A DNA stretch of 64,000 nt from Clostridium magnum DSM 2767 (lineage in GTDB: Bacteria; Bacillota; Clostridia; Clostridiales; Clostridiaceae). Below, in pieces: positions 8,548-17,143 of this stretch. Where the stretch lies: the NCBI RefSeq assembly GCF_001623875.1, contig NZ_LWAE01000007.1, positions 124,001 to 188,000 of the forward strand, written 5' to 3'. Below the pieces are notes generated by a model. That model was given only the letters and a program-made list of their open reading frames with translations. It ran no database searches and was not told where the DNA came from. The position numbers and the translations under genes were made by a program. Each line of letters starts with the position of its first letter. The first letter of the stretch is position 1.

Positions 8548-10947
8548 ATGTCAGTTAAAGAGATATTTGATAATAAATTTTTATTTTTCGATGGAGCTAT
8601 GGGAACAATGCTTCAGAAGGAGGGTCTTCAGGTAGGAGAATTACCTGAAACCTTAAATATAACTAATCCAGATATTATTAAGAAAATACACCAGCAGTAT
8701 ATAGAGGCAGGTGCAGATGTAGTAACTACAAACACTTTTGGAGCAAATGAACTAAAATATAGTAGTTCAAAATATTCTGTAGAAGAAGTAATTACAGCAG
8801 GTGTTAAGATAGCAAAAGAAGCTGCAGGAGATAAATTTGTAGCATTAGATTTAGGACCAACAGGTCAGGTTATGGAGCCAACAGGTACATTAAGTTTTGA
8901 AGCTGCTTATGAACTGTTTAAAAAACAAGTTATAATAGGGGAAAAAGCAGGAGCAGATTTGATCCTAATAGAGACTATGACAGATTTATATGAAGCTAAA
9001 GCAGCAATACTTGCGGCTAAAGAAAATAGCTCTCTACCAGTATTTTGTACTATGACCTTCCAGCAGAATGGCAGAACTTTAATGGGTACAGATCCTAAAA
9101 CTATGGTGTTTGTATTAGAGGGACTTGGAGTAGATGCTCTTGGAATTAACTGTTCACTGGGACCAAAAGAACTTTTGCCTATAGTGGAGGAGATTCTTAA
9201 ATATGCATCCATTCCAGTAATGGTGCAGCCTAATGCGGGACTTCCAAGATATGATGGTGAAAAAACAGTTTATGATATAACTAAAGAAGATTTCTCAAAG
9301 TTTATAAAAATTATGGCTGAAAAAGGAGGAACAATCTTTGGTGGATGTTGTGGCACAAATCCAGATTTTATAAGGGAAGTTAAAGAAGTTTTAGCTGATC
9401 TAACTCCTTTAGAAATAGAAGCTAAGAAATATGCAGCAGTTTGTTCTTCTACAGAGACTGTAATTTTAGGGGAGAAAGTAAATATTATAGGGGAGAGAAT
9501 TAACCCTACTGGTAAGCCAAAGTACAGAGAAGAGTTAAAAGAAAACAGCGTAAATTATATTAAAACACAAGCTGTTAAACAAAAAGAAGAAGGAGCTTCT
9601 ATAATAGACTTAAATGTAGGACTTCCTGAGATTAATGAAGAAGAAATGATGATTAAGGCTATAAAGACAGTGCAGAAGGTTGTTCAGCTCCCTATAGACA
9701 TAGATAGTCCAAATCCGGAGGTGTTAGAGGCAGGAGCTAGAGTTTATAATGGAAAACCTATGATAAACTCTGTAAATGGAAAAGAAGAAAATATGAAAAA
9801 GATATTTCCTATAGTAAAGAAATATGGGGGCTGTGTAATAGCTCTTACTATTGATGAGGATGGAATTCCAAGCACTTGTGAAGGTAGAGTAAAAATAGCA
9901 GAAAAGATAATAGATACAGCAAGAAAATATGGAATAGATAAAAAAGATATAATTATAGATTGTCTTGCGTTAACAGTATCAGCACAGCAAAAAGAAGTTT
10001 TAGAAACTGTGAAGGCTATAAAAATTATAAAGGAAAAATTGGGAGTTAGAACTGTGCTTGGTGTAAGTAATATATCCTTTGGTATGCCTCAAAGAGGAAT
10101 ATTAAATAAAACTTTCCTTGCTATGGCACTTCAGGCTGGACTTGATCTTCCTATTATGAATCCTGCAGATGAAGGAATGAAAGAGATTATATATGCCTTT
10201 GAAGTTCTTTCAAATGTAGATAAAGACGGTAAAGACTACATAAATAAATATGGTGTAAAGAGTTCTGAAAAAGGAGAAGGTAAGGCAGAAAAAAACATCT
10301 CCAAGGAAGATAGTACAAAGAAAAAGGACTTAAAGCAAATAATAATTGATGGAATGGAAGAAGAGGCAATTCAGGCAACGGAAGAGCTTTTAAAAACAAC
10401 AGAGCCTATGGAAGTAGTAAATTCATATGTAATTCCAGCGCTAGATACTGTTGGAGATGAATATGAAGCTGAAGAAATATTTTTACCTCAGCTTATACAA
10501 TCAGCGGAAACTGTTAAGAAATCCTTTGAAGTGATAAAGAAAAGTATTTCTTCAAAAGGAGAAAAAAATATAGAAAAGGGTAGAATAGTCCTTGCAACTG
10601 TTAAGGGTGATATACACGATATTGGCAAGAATATTGTAAAGGTGCTCTTAGAAAATTACGGCTTTGATGTTATAGATTTAGGAAAAGATGTTCCTATCGA
10701 AAAAGTAGTAGAAACAGTAAAAGAAAATAATATTAAGCTTGTAGGATTAAGTGCTCTTATGACTACTACTGTAACAAATATGAAAAAGACAATAGAAGCT
10801 TTAAGAGAAAATAACTTAGATTGTAAGGTTTTTGTAGGTGGAGCGGTTTTAAATGAAAGCTATGCAGAAATGATAGGTGCAGACTTCTATGCGAGAGATG
10901 CAAGAGAGTCTGTAAAAATTGCTGAAGAAATTTTTACACAAATATAG
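8548..10947 (+). CDS. metH: cobalamin-dependent methionine synthase lacking the reactivation domain
   Basis: Moves a methyl group from methyl-tetrahydrofolate through cobalamin to homocysteine. Domains in order over 799 residues: homocysteine S-methyltransferase (about 1-290, zinc cysteines in GINCSLGP and GGCCGTNP), pterin-binding TIM barrel (about 305-560, GERINPTGK, DLNVGLPE), cobalamin cap (about 600-680) and cobalamin domain with the DxHxxG motif at 688-693. It ends there: the C-terminal SAM-binding reactivation domain of E. coli-type MetH (about 1,200 residues) is absent, as in other clostridia, so a separate activation protein is expected elsewhere. I start at the ATG at 8548, which has GGAAAGG 9 bases upstream, rather than a TTG at 8524. 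A terminator follows directly. Confidence 0.93.
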   Translation: MSVKEIFDNKFLFFDGAMGTMLQKEGLQVGELPETLNITNPDIIKKIHQQYIEAGADVVTTNTFGANELKYSSSKYSVEEVITAGVKIAKEAAGDKFVALDLGPTGQVMEPTGTLSFEAAYELFKKQVIIGEKAGADLILIETMTDLYEAKAAILAAKENSSLPVFCTMTFQQNGRTLMGTDPKTMVFVLEGLGVDALGINCSLGPKELLPIVEEILKYASIPVMVQPNAGLPRYDGEKTVYDITKEDFSKFIKIMAEKGGTIFGGCCGTNPDFIREVKEVLADLTPLEIEAKKYAAVCSSTETVILGEKVNIIGERINPTGKPKYREELKENSVNYIKTQAVKQKEEGASIIDLNVGLPEINEEEMMIKAIKTVQKVVQLPIDIDSPNPEVLEAGARVYNGKPMINSVNGKEENMKKIFPIVKKYGGCVIALTIDEDGIPSTCEGRVKIAEKIIDTARKYGIDKKDIIIDCLALTVSAQQKEVLETVKAIKIIKEKLGVRTVLGVSNISFGMPQRGILNKTFLAMALQAGLDLPIMNPADEGMKEIIYAFEVLSNVDKDGKDYINKYGVKSSEKGEGKAEKNISKEDSTKKKDLKQIIIDGMEEEAIQATEELLKTTEPMEVVNSYVIPALDTVGDEYEAEEIFLPQLIQSAETVKKSFEVIKKSISSKGEKNIEKGRIVLATVKGDIHDIGKNIVKVLLENYGFDVIDLGKDVPIEKVVETVKENNIKLVGLSALMTTTVTNMKKTIEALRENNLDCKVFVGGAVLNESYAEMIGADFYARDARESVKIAEEIFTQI

Positions 10948-10952
10948 TAATG

Positions 10953-10994
10953 AATATTCCACAGGTAAATAAATTTTACTGTGGAATATTTTTA
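10953..10994 (+). terminator. terminator after metH
   Basis: Twelve-base-pair stem AATATTCCACAG / CTGTGGAATATT with a 14-base loop and a T-rich tail, five bases after the metH stop codon. Confidence 0.85.
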
Positions 10995-11041
10995 ATATTT
11001 AGGATAAAATAATATAATAAGTAAGTCTAATGGAGGTTAAA

Positions 11042-11749
11042 ATGAGCGAAAAGGTAAATGAAGAGATTAAAGCAAATGAAAAATCAAATAAATTTGTACC
11101 TGAAATAAAGGGAAGCCTTAGAGATAAGATAATAGTGGTCCCTGATGGAATAAGAGATGCTAGTGGTATAAAAATATTTGGAAAGAGATTAAAATCATTT
11201 GTATTTACCACTGATATTGCAGTTATAAAAAATACCAATGCAGATGCAATTATGGCAGTATATCCATTTACTCCACAGCCAGTAATAACAGAAGCTCTCG
11301 TAGCAGCTTCAGATGTTCCGGTTTTCTGTGGTGTTGGTGGTGGACTTACTATGGGTAAAAGAGTTGTTAACTTGGCACTTGATGCGGAATTTAAAGGTGC
11401 TATGGCTGTAGTTGTAAATAGTCCAACATCTAATGAAATTATTGAAGCGGTAAGAGATACTATAGATATACCTATTGTGGTTACTGTTGTATCAGAGGAT
11501 GAAGATATAGATAGAAGAATACAAGCAGGAGCAACAATACTAAATGTTTCTGCAGGGAAAAAAACTGCTGAAATAGTAAGAAGTATAAGACAGAAGCATC
11601 CTAATTTCCCTATAATGGCTACTGGGGGCAAAACAAAAGAAAGTATAAATGAGACAATATTAGCGGGTGCTAACGCTATAACATATACACCACCGACAAC
11701 TGCAGAATTATTCAGACTAATAATGGATAAATATAGAGGCATTGAATAA
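11042..11749 (+). CDS. predicted TIM-barrel protein, function unknown
   Basis: I do not recognise a defined enzyme. The 235-residue sequence has the alternating strand-helix pattern and glycine-rich loops of a phosphate-binding TIM barrel (CGVGGGLTMGKRV near the middle, ILNVSAGKK, MATGGKTKES and GANAITYTPP towards the end), recalling HisA/ThiG-like or ribulose-phosphate-binding barrels. There is no signal peptide or membrane segment. The N-terminal 25 residues are charged and probably disordered. I start at the ATG at 11042 because GGAGG (11032-11036) is placed for it; an ATG at 11030 overlaps that site. It stands alone between two terminators. Confidence 0.6.
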   Translation: MSEKVNEEIKANEKSNKFVPEIKGSLRDKIIVVPDGIRDASGIKIFGKRLKSFVFTTDIAVIKNTNADAIMAVYPFTPQPVITEALVAASDVPVFCGVGGGLTMGKRVVNLALDAEFKGAMAVVVNSPTSNEIIEAVRDTIDIPIVVTVVSEDEDIDRRIQAGATILNVSAGKKTAEIVRSIRQKHPNFPIMATGGKTKESINETILAGANAITYTPPTTAELFRLIMDKYRGIE

Positions 11750-11753
11750 TGAG

Positions 11754-11793
11754 GAATTGAGAATGAAGAAGATTTTCTATACATTCTCAATTC
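11754..11793 (+). terminator. hairpin terminator after the TIM-barrel gene
   Basis: Twelve-base-pair perfect stem GAATTGAGAATG / CATTCTCAATTC, followed by TTCTTCTAT. The T tract is interrupted, so termination may be partial. Confidence 0.6.
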
Positions 11794-11878
11794 TTCTTCT
11801 ATAAATAAATAAAAATACTAATTTAAGTATTTTTATGCAATGTAAATATAGAAAAACATAAAAAGTAGTGAAAAAGTA

Positions 11879-11911
11879 TTGCATAATTATGATAATAAAT
11901 GTATAATTATA
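11879..11911 (+). promoter_or_regulatory. argGH promoter overlapped by ARG-box-like sites
   Basis: TTGCAT (11879-11884), a 17-base spacer and TATAAT (11902-11907) form a good sigma-A promoter. Two similar palindromic words, TGCATAATTATG (11880-11891) and TGTATAATTATA (11900-11911), lie 20 bases apart start to start, covering the -35 and -10 elements. Such pairs resemble ArgR operators, which would fit arginine repression of argG. The leader to argG is about 340 bases and contains a structured repeat. Confidence 0.45.
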
Positions 11912-12011
11912 ATAAATTTAAAGACTTAAAGATTTAGATATTCAAAATATTTATTTGAATGTATCTGCTGATAAGTTTACTAGCGGAAATATTTTTAATA
12001 AATATTTTTCA

Positions 12012-12190
12012 TGAAGTGAAACTTGAGTCAGATGGGGTTTCGTCTACGACCCGGGGCTTTGCCCGTTAAATGCCATTTAGGCATTTAACCCCCACCTGAT
12101 TCTTAGTTGAACGAATCCAGGGACGTAGCCGCTCTTTATTCCCGCCTTGAAGAGGATGGGAATATTAGAGCGGATAGTCATCGGATAAAA
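12012..12190 (-). repeat. HEARO-like structured repeat, subfamily B copy 1 (full length)
   Basis: On the minus strand it begins TTTTATCCGATGACTATCC and ends CACTTCA. Hairpin one pairs CGCTCT with AGAGCG and carries an inner stem (ATTCCC / GGGAAT); a linker GGCTACGTCCCTGGATTCG follows; hairpin two pairs ATCAGGTGGGG with CCCCATCTGA and holds an extra inner stem. The element lies antisense inside the argGH leader. Copies with the same edges occur at 22568, 32899, 33938 and 50683. The plan matches what I recall of HEARO RNA (IscB-associated omega RNA); no iscB is present here. Confidence 0.7.
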
Positions 12191-12253
12191 TTTGACTTTA
12201 AAGCTAATTATATTTGTATAAACTATAAATGAGAGAGTAGGGGGAAATTAATT

Positions 12254-13456
12254 ATGAAAGATAAAGTTGTTTTAGCATATTCAGGAGGATTAGATACATC
12301 CATAATAATTCCATGGTTAAAGGAAAACTATGATCTTGAAGTTATCGCAGTTTGTGTAAATGTAGGTCAAGAAGACGATATGGAAGAAGTAAAAGCAAAG
12401 GCTATAAGAACTGGGGCTTCTAAAATATACGTTGAAGATGTAAAAGAAGAATTTGTAACAGACTATATATTCAAGGGTATAAAGGCAAATGCTTTATATG
12501 AAGACAAATATATGCTAGGAACTTCCTTTGCAAGACCATTAATTGCAAAAAAATTAGTGGAAATAGCACATGCTGAAGGAGCAAAATATATATGTCATGG
12601 AGCTACAGGAAAAGGAAATGACCAAGTACGTTTTGAGCTTGGTATAGCAGCTTTTGATCCTACAATAAAGGTAATTGCACCTTGGAGAATATGGGATATT
12701 CAATCAAGAGAAGATGCTATAGATTATGCCAAAGCTAAGGGAGTAGATATACCTGTAACTAAGGCAAAGATATATTCAAGAGATCAAAATTTATGGCACT
12801 TAAGTCATGAAGGTGGAGAACTTGAAAAACCACAAAATGAGCATAATCAAGAAATGTATCTTATGACAACTCCTCCTGAGAAGGCAAAGGATGAAGTTAC
12901 TTATGTAGAAGTGTACTTTGAACAAGGAATTCCTAAGAAGTTAAATGGAGAAGATATAGCTCCAGTAGCTTTAATAGAAACACTAAATAAAATTGGTGGA
13001 GAGAACGGCATAGGAATAATTGATATAACAGAAAATAGATTAGTAGGAATGAAATCAAGAGGAGTTTATGAAACTCCAGGTGGAACAATTCTTTATGAAG
13101 CACATAAAGAACTTGAAAGATTAACTCTTGATAAGAATACATTCCATTATAAGAGTTTAATTGCTCAAAAATATGGTGAACTAGTATATGATGGACTATG
13201 GTTTACACCATTAAAAGAAGCATTAGATGCTTTTGTAGATTCTACACAGAAAAATGTAACTGGTTCAGTAAGATTAAAACTATATAAAGGTAATATAATG
13301 GTAGCAGGTATAGATACACCATATGCCCTTTACGATGAAAACATATCTTCCTTTGGTGCAAGTTCATACAGTCATAAAGATGCAGAAGGTTTTATAAATC
13401 TATTTGGTCTTCCATTAAAGATTAAAGCTATGATGGAAAAGAAGAAGGAAGTTTAA
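12254..13456 (+). CDS. argG: argininosuccinate synthase
   Basis: Joins citrulline and aspartate with ATP to give argininosuccinate, the penultimate step of arginine synthesis. At 400 residues it has family length. The ATP-binding P-loop-like motif AYSGGLDTSIIIPWL is at the N-terminus, with ATGKGNDQVRFE near 117-128 and SREDAIDYAKAKG further on. The ATG follows AGGGGGAAA. argH begins 3 bases after its stop, so the two form an operon. The likely promoter with ARG-box-like sites lies about 350 bases upstream, beyond an inserted repeat. Confidence 0.95.
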   Translation: MKDKVVLAYSGGLDTSIIIPWLKENYDLEVIAVCVNVGQEDDMEEVKAKAIRTGASKIYVEDVKEEFVTDYIFKGIKANALYEDKYMLGTSFARPLIAKKLVEIAHAEGAKYICHGATGKGNDQVRFELGIAAFDPTIKVIAPWRIWDIQSREDAIDYAKAKGVDIPVTKAKIYSRDQNLWHLSHEGGELEKPQNEHNQEMYLMTTPPEKAKDEVTYVEVYFEQGIPKKLNGEDIAPVALIETLNKIGGENGIGIIDITENRLVGMKSRGVYETPGGTILYEAHKELERLTLDKNTFHYKSLIAQKYGELVYDGLWFTPLKEALDAFVDSTQKNVTGSVRLKLYKGNIMVAGIDTPYALYDENISSFGASSYSHKDAEGFINLFGLPLKIKAMMEKKKEV

Positions 13457-13458
13457 TC

Positions 13459-14775
13459 ATGAAGCTTTGGGGTGGAAGATTTAAAAAGGCTGAAAATAAG
13501 CTTATGGAGGACTTTAATAGTTCTCTAAGCTTTGACAGAACTCTATACTACGAAGATATACAAGGAAGTATTGCACATGTAAAAATGCTCACTAAGTGTG
13601 GCATATTAACAGAGGAAGAATGTGAAGCTATAAAAGGTGGATTAAACTCCATACTTTCAGATATAGAAAATGAAACTCTTTTAATAGAAGGGGATTATGA
13701 AGATATTCATAGTTTCGTTGAAACGAATTTGATACAAAGAATAGGTCAGGTTGGAAAGAAGCTTCATACAGCTAGAAGTAGAAATGATCAAGTTGCAGTA
13801 GACTTAAGACTTTATGCTAAGAAAAAAGCTTTTGAGGTGGTAGAAAATATTGAAACACTTCAAAGTGTAATGAAAACTCTTGGTGAAGAAAATAATTGCC
13901 TAATGCCAGGATATACTCATCTTCAAAGAGCACAGGTAGTAACTTTCAAACATCATATAATGGCTTACTACAATATGCTTCATAGAGATAAGAAGAGAGT
14001 ATTAAATGCAATCGAAATATTGAATGAAAGTCCACTAGGATGTTGTGCATTAGCAGGAACAACCTACAATACTGATAGAGCTTTCACAGCTAGTGAGTTA
14101 GGGTTTAAAAAGCCTGTAGATAACTTTTTAGATGGGGTTAGCGATAGAGATTATGTTATAGAGCTATTATCCTGTTTCTCAATAATGATGATGCACTTAA
14201 GTCGTTTAAGTGAGGAATTAATTTTATGGAGTACTAAAGAGTTTGATTTCATTCAAATAGATGATGAATTCTCAACAGGAAGCAGTATTATGCCTCAAAA
14301 GAAAAATCCTGATGCGGCAGAACTTATAAGAGGAAAAACTGGAAGAGTATACGGTGCACTTATGTCCCTGCTTACAACTATGAAAGGTATTCCTCTTGCT
14401 TATAATAAGGATATGCAAGAAGATAAAGAACAGTTCTTTAATGCGTTAGATACTGTACTAAGTTGTTTAAAAGTAATGAGTGGCATGCTGTCTACTTTAA
14501 AAATTAAAAAGGAAAATACTTTTAATGCTGTAAAGAAAGGCTTTTTAAATGCTACTGAAGCAGCAGATTATCTTGTAAATAAAGGTATGCCTTTTAGAGA
14601 TGCTCATAAAGTAATAGGGGAAATAGTACTTTATTGTGAGGAAAAGGATAAAGCTATAGAGGATATTTCTTTAGGAGAATTAAAAAACTTTAGTGAATTA
14701 TTTGCAGAAGATGTATATGAATTTATAGATTATAAAAATACTTTAGACAGAGGAATTAAAAAAGAATTAAAGTAA
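13459..14775 (+). CDS. argH: argininosuccinate lyase
   Basis: Splits argininosuccinate to arginine and fumarate. The 438 residues show the superfamily signature GSSIMPQKKNPDAAELIRG (the flexible catalytic loop), the helix motif HTARSRNDQVAVDLR and the YTHLQRAQ segment. The ATG lies 3 bases after argG with GAAGGAAG as ribosome site inside the argG end. The N-terminus MKLWGGRFKK is standard. A strong bidirectional terminator follows. Confidence 0.95.
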   Translation: MKLWGGRFKKAENKLMEDFNSSLSFDRTLYYEDIQGSIAHVKMLTKCGILTEEECEAIKGGLNSILSDIENETLLIEGDYEDIHSFVETNLIQRIGQVGKKLHTARSRNDQVAVDLRLYAKKKAFEVVENIETLQSVMKTLGEENNCLMPGYTHLQRAQVVTFKHHIMAYYNMLHRDKKRVLNAIEILNESPLGCCALAGTTYNTDRAFTASELGFKKPVDNFLDGVSDRDYVIELLSCFSIMMMHLSRLSEELILWSTKEFDFIQIDDEFSTGSSIMPQKKNPDAAELIRGKTGRVYGALMSLLTTMKGIPLAYNKDMQEDKEQFFNALDTVLSCLKVMSGMLSTLKIKKENTFNAVKKGFLNATEAADYLVNKGMPFRDAHKVIGEIVLYCEEKDKAIEDISLGELKNFSELFAEDVYEFIDYKNTLDRGIKKELK

Positions 14776-14796
14776 TTCATAAAAATATACTGTAAA

Positions 14797-14840
14797 TAAA
14801 AAGTGGAAAACTTTTTTATAAGTTTTCCACTTTTTATTTT
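14797..14840. terminator. bidirectional terminator between argH and the DUF378 gene
   Basis: Stem of about 15 base pairs (AAAAGTGGAAAACTT / AAGTTTTCCACTTTT) with A run before and T run after, so it can stop transcripts from both convergent genes. Confidence 0.88.
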
Positions 14841-14849
14841 GTTGGATAA

Positions 14850-15077
14850 CTATTTAGCCTCTCTTGTATCTCTGTCTCTATCCCTGTCTCTTCCAAGGAA
14901 TGAAAGGGCATATAAACCTGCAATTCCAACAATAGCAAATACTATTCTAGTAAGTGCCGAATTAACACCGAATAATGTAGAGATTAGATCAAATCTAAAA
15001 AATCCAATTAGTCCCCAGTTTATAGCACCTATAGCAACTAAAATTAGTGCAATAGCATCTAATGTTCTCATATTCAC
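14850..15077 (-). CDS. DUF378 family small membrane protein
   Basis: A 75-residue protein with two membrane segments (about 7-28 and 42-62) and the family pattern DAIALILVAIGAINWGLIG. Homologues of the Bacillus YuzA type are widespread in Firmicutes; their role is unknown. The C-terminal tail RDRDRDRD is an unusual run of alternating charges, absent from the core family. Start ATG with AGGAG 7 bases upstream. Confidence 0.85.
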   Translation of the reverse strand: MNMRTLDAIALILVAIGAINWGLIGFFRFDLISTLFGVNSALTRIVFAIVGIAGLYALSFLGRDRDRDRDTREAK

Positions 15078-15131
15078 ATCTCCTTTATTATTTTATACAA
15101 AAATATTATTTGCAAATTTTAAAAAATTATA

Positions 15132-15172
15132 AGTAAAAATAAAAAAAAACAAGGAATAATACTCCTTGTTTT
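15132..15172 (-). terminator. terminator after the Lrp-family gene
   Basis: On the minus strand, stem AAAACAAGGA / TCCTTGTTTT with a 7-base loop is followed by a run of nine T. It lies 58 bases after the lrp-like stop codon. Confidence 0.8.
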
Positions 15173-15229
15173 AAAATATATGTATAATGTATAGAAGATT
15201 CGTCTTTAATAGATTAAAGATAGTATACT

Positions 15230-15721
15230 TTATTTTTCTTCTTCTTTGTCTAAAACGTTGATAGCTATGTTTCTATCAATAGGTTGAAAAAGGGAAACAA
15301 AGGTATTTGTCCTCTGAATTCCAGTTACAGCTTGAATTTTACTCATAAGTAAATTTTGAAGGTCGCCGATACTTCTGCAGATAACCTTTATAAAGATTGT
15401 GTATTCTCCTGTTGTATAATGAAGTTCAACGATTTCTTTTATTGCTTTAAGCTGATCCAGTACATCATCAAAACAACTAGCCTTATCTAGATAAATACCT
15501 ATAAAACAACATACATCATATCCTAACTTGGGCATATCAATAATAAGTTTAGTTCCTTTTATTATACCCATATCTTCCATTTTTTTCATTCTTACGTGGA
15601 TAGTTCCACCGCTTACATGACATTGTCTAGCTATTTCTAGAAAGGGGGTTCTTGAATCTTTAATAAGTATATCTAATATCTGAAGATCTAAGTCATCTAA
15701 ACCATTAACTTTTAAATTCAT
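15230..15721 (-). CDS. Lrp/AsnC-family transcription regulator
   Basis: DNA-binding regulator that senses amino acids or similar small ligands. Residues about 10-60 form the AsnC-type winged helix (DLQILDILIKDSRTPFLEIA then VSGGTIHVRMKKMEDMGII); the remainder is the RAM ligand-binding domain (HYTTGEYTIFIKV). I use the ATG at 15721 (163 residues) because GAGGA at 15731-15735 is spaced for it, not for a GTG at 15730. It is alone on its strand with its own terminator, and the neighbouring arginine genes hint at, but do not prove, an amino-acid signal. Confidence 0.88.
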   Translation of the reverse strand: MNLKVNGLDDLDLQILDILIKDSRTPFLEIARQCHVSGGTIHVRMKKMEDMGIIKGTKLIIDMPKLGYDVCCFIGIYLDKASCFDDVLDQLKAIKEIVELHYTTGEYTIFIKVICRSIGDLQNLLMSKIQAVTGIQRTNTFVSLFQPIDRNIAINVLDKEEEK

Positions 15722-15952
15722 GTTTATCACTCCTCGTTAACGCTGTATTATATTTTTTCGGTATAAGTGTAGAAGATATCGATTTAATAATATTATACCA
15801 AAAATTTTTAAGAAGTAAGTAAATTTTATTTTATAATAAATTAAATTTAAAATCAACATATATTGGCAAATGATTTAAAAAAGGTATTGATATAAAAGAA
15901 AAAGTATATAATAATATAAGTAACATACATGATTCAAAGGGGGAAGACAATT

Positions 15953-16324
15953 ATGCCAATGTGGTTAACTGTAATTTTTCAGGTTTTATTTTTTGTGGTA
16001 ATTTTTCTAGTGGTGTATAATCAATTAAAAATTCGTGTCTTATCAAAACTTCGTCCAAATAAATGGATTATACTATCACTAGCTATAATATCATTTTTCG
16101 TACCGGCAATGATAGCTACATATTTTAATTATAATTTAAATGGAACAGTGTGGCAGTACGTGCAATCAGCTGTATTTATAGTATTTTTCTTATGGTTTGT
16201 AGATTTAAGAAATGGATCTATATATAACTTAAATAATAAACGAAATGCTAACAGTAAAAATAATGTTGTAATAAAACCAAAAGCTAAACCAAATAGAGTA
16301 AAGGAAAAAATAGATAAAAAGTAG
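15953..16324 (+). CDS. small membrane protein of unknown function
   Basis: I do not recognise the family. From the ATG at 15953 (GGGGGAAG upstream) it has 123 residues with three predicted membrane helices (about 5-22, 38-56 and 69-84 of this product) and a lysine-rich, probably cytoplasmic tail ending KVKEKIDKK-like. The tail could contact nucleic acid, ribosomes or lipid headgroups. A TTG-initiated upstream extension to 15929 is less likely since it would lack a ribosome site. A clean terminator follows. Confidence 0.6.
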   Translation: MPMWLTVIFQVLFFVVIFLVVYNQLKIRVLSKLRPNKWIILSLAIISFFVPAMIATYFNYNLNGTVWQYVQSAVFIVFFLWFVDLRNGSIYNLNNKRNANSKNNVVIKPKAKPNRVKEKIDKK

Positions 16325-16338
16325 ATATTTTTATAATT

Positions 16339-16378
16339 AATAAGTTTCTGATTAAATAATCAGAAACTTATTTCTATT
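16339..16378 (+). terminator. terminator after the small membrane protein gene
   Basis: Perfect 15-base-pair stem AATAAGTTTCTGATT / AATCAGAAACTTATT with a 4-base loop and T-rich tail. Confidence 0.88.
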
Positions 16379-16436
16379 TTTACTCACTTATTTGTAAATA
16401 TGAATGTCGAAAAATAATATCTGCCATAAAAATATG

Positions 16437-16468
16437 TTGACTATTTAAATTGATAATGATATTATTTT
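16437..16468 (+). promoter_or_regulatory. sigma-A promoter overlapping a Fur-box-like site
   Basis: TTGACT (16437-16442), exactly 17 bases, then TATTAT (16460-16465). The sequence TTGATAATGATATTATTTT (16450-16468) over the -10 region matches the Fur consensus GATAATGATAATCATTATC in about 13 of 19 positions, including the first ten. No gene with a ribosome site follows; instead about 130 bases lead to a terminator. Confidence 0.55.
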
Positions 16469-16471
16469 ATA

Positions 16472-16602
16472 GAAGGCAAGTTAGAGTTTATTAATAAAAC
16501 TAGTAAGTTAGACTAAGTTTTATTAACAATTTCAGCTTTTCATTAAGTAAATATCCCCTATTTAAGCCACATGCTCCCCCATGTTGGCTTTTTTTATTTT
16601 TT
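16472..16602 (+). ncRNA. candidate Fur-regulated small RNA
   Basis: A transcript starting near 16472 would be about 130 bases and contains no ATG with a ribosome site. Stem one pairs TTAATAAAAC (16491-16500) with GTTTTATTAA (16517-16526). An unpaired stretch carries TCCCCT at 16554-16559. The 3' hairpin AAGCCACATG / CATGTTGGCTT (16564-16590) has the C-rich loop CTCCCC and a long T run. Iron-controlled small RNAs with C-rich seeds (B. subtilis FsrA) act on SD sequences, and the malic enzyme just downstream has a strong AAAGGAGG. Function is inferred, not shown. Confidence 0.5.
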
Positions 16603-16615
16603 GTAATTATACAGC

Positions 16616-16741
16616 ACACAAATCATAGGCTTTGGTTCTCTGTTTGAGTGGGAGTGCAACGCCAAGTAAACCATACATTCGCAGCTCTAAAATTCAGATG
16701 GAGTAAAAGAATCCCCATCTGAATTAAGATCTTACTTCAAT
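16616..16741 (+). repeat. HEARO-like repeat, chimeric subfamily A copy 1
   Basis: The 3' two-thirds (GTGGGAGTGCAACGCCAAG onward through AATTCAGATGG / CCCCATCTGAATT to CTTCAAT) is subfamily A. The 5' part is the ACAAATCATAGGCTTTGG..TCTCTG module otherwise found inside subfamily B hairpin one. The first hairpin arm is missing, so this is a truncated or recombined copy. Confidence 0.7.
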
Positions 16742-16880
16742 GGTAAAAGGGAATAATTACATTCTGATACAACATATTTAATTTTTTTCATATAGATAAT
16801 ATCTATATATATTATATAAACAATATATTTTAATTATACTTACAAGGAGACTATAATTAAAGCATAGAGATAATACTTCA

Positions 16881-17011
16881 ACCTGACTAATTTGGCATAA
16901 GTCTCCAACTTTTTCTAGTGGGAGTTCAACGCCAAGTAAGCCATGCATTCGCAGCTCTAAAATTCAGATGGGATAAAAGAACCCCCATCTGAATTAAGAT
17001 CTTGCTTCAAT
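16881..17011 (+). repeat. HEARO-like repeat, subfamily A copy 2
   Basis: Begins ACCTGACTAATTTGG and ends CTTGCTTCAAT. Hairpin one (TTTGGCATAAGTCTCC..GGAGTTCAACGCCAAG) has several mismatches relative to the copies at 24670 and 33109; hairpin two (AATTCAGATGGG / CCCATCTGAATT) is intact. Lies 130 bases before malic enzyme in the same orientation. Confidence 0.75.
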
Positions 17012-17095
17012 ATAGCTATATAAATTATTAATAAGTTCATAATGAACAAATGTTCAGAATATTGGGATATATAATACTGTAAGTAATATTATAAA

Positions 17096-17143
17096 GGAGG
17101 AAGTTGAAATTATTAGTAAATATAATATTTCAACGAATAAAGT
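17096..17143 (+). promoter_or_regulatory. structured ribosome binding site of the malic enzyme gene
   Basis: The strong Shine-Dalgarno GGAGG (17096-17100) lies 43 bases from the ATG at 17144, far too distant for direct use. Between them GTTGAAAT (17103-17110) plus ATTA (17112-17115) pair with TAAT (17123-17126) plus ATTTCAAC (17127-17134) around a 7-base loop. Folded, the stem leaves 2 + 9 unpaired bases, a workable spacing. Comparable hairpins that bridge a distant SD are known from a few phage T4 genes. Confidence 0.5.

Noticed and set aside
10999..11790. 263-residue minus-strand reading frame across the TIM-barrel gene
   Set aside because: It is antisense to a gene with a good ribosome site and family-like composition; its own sequence is Ser/Ile-rich and has no start site.
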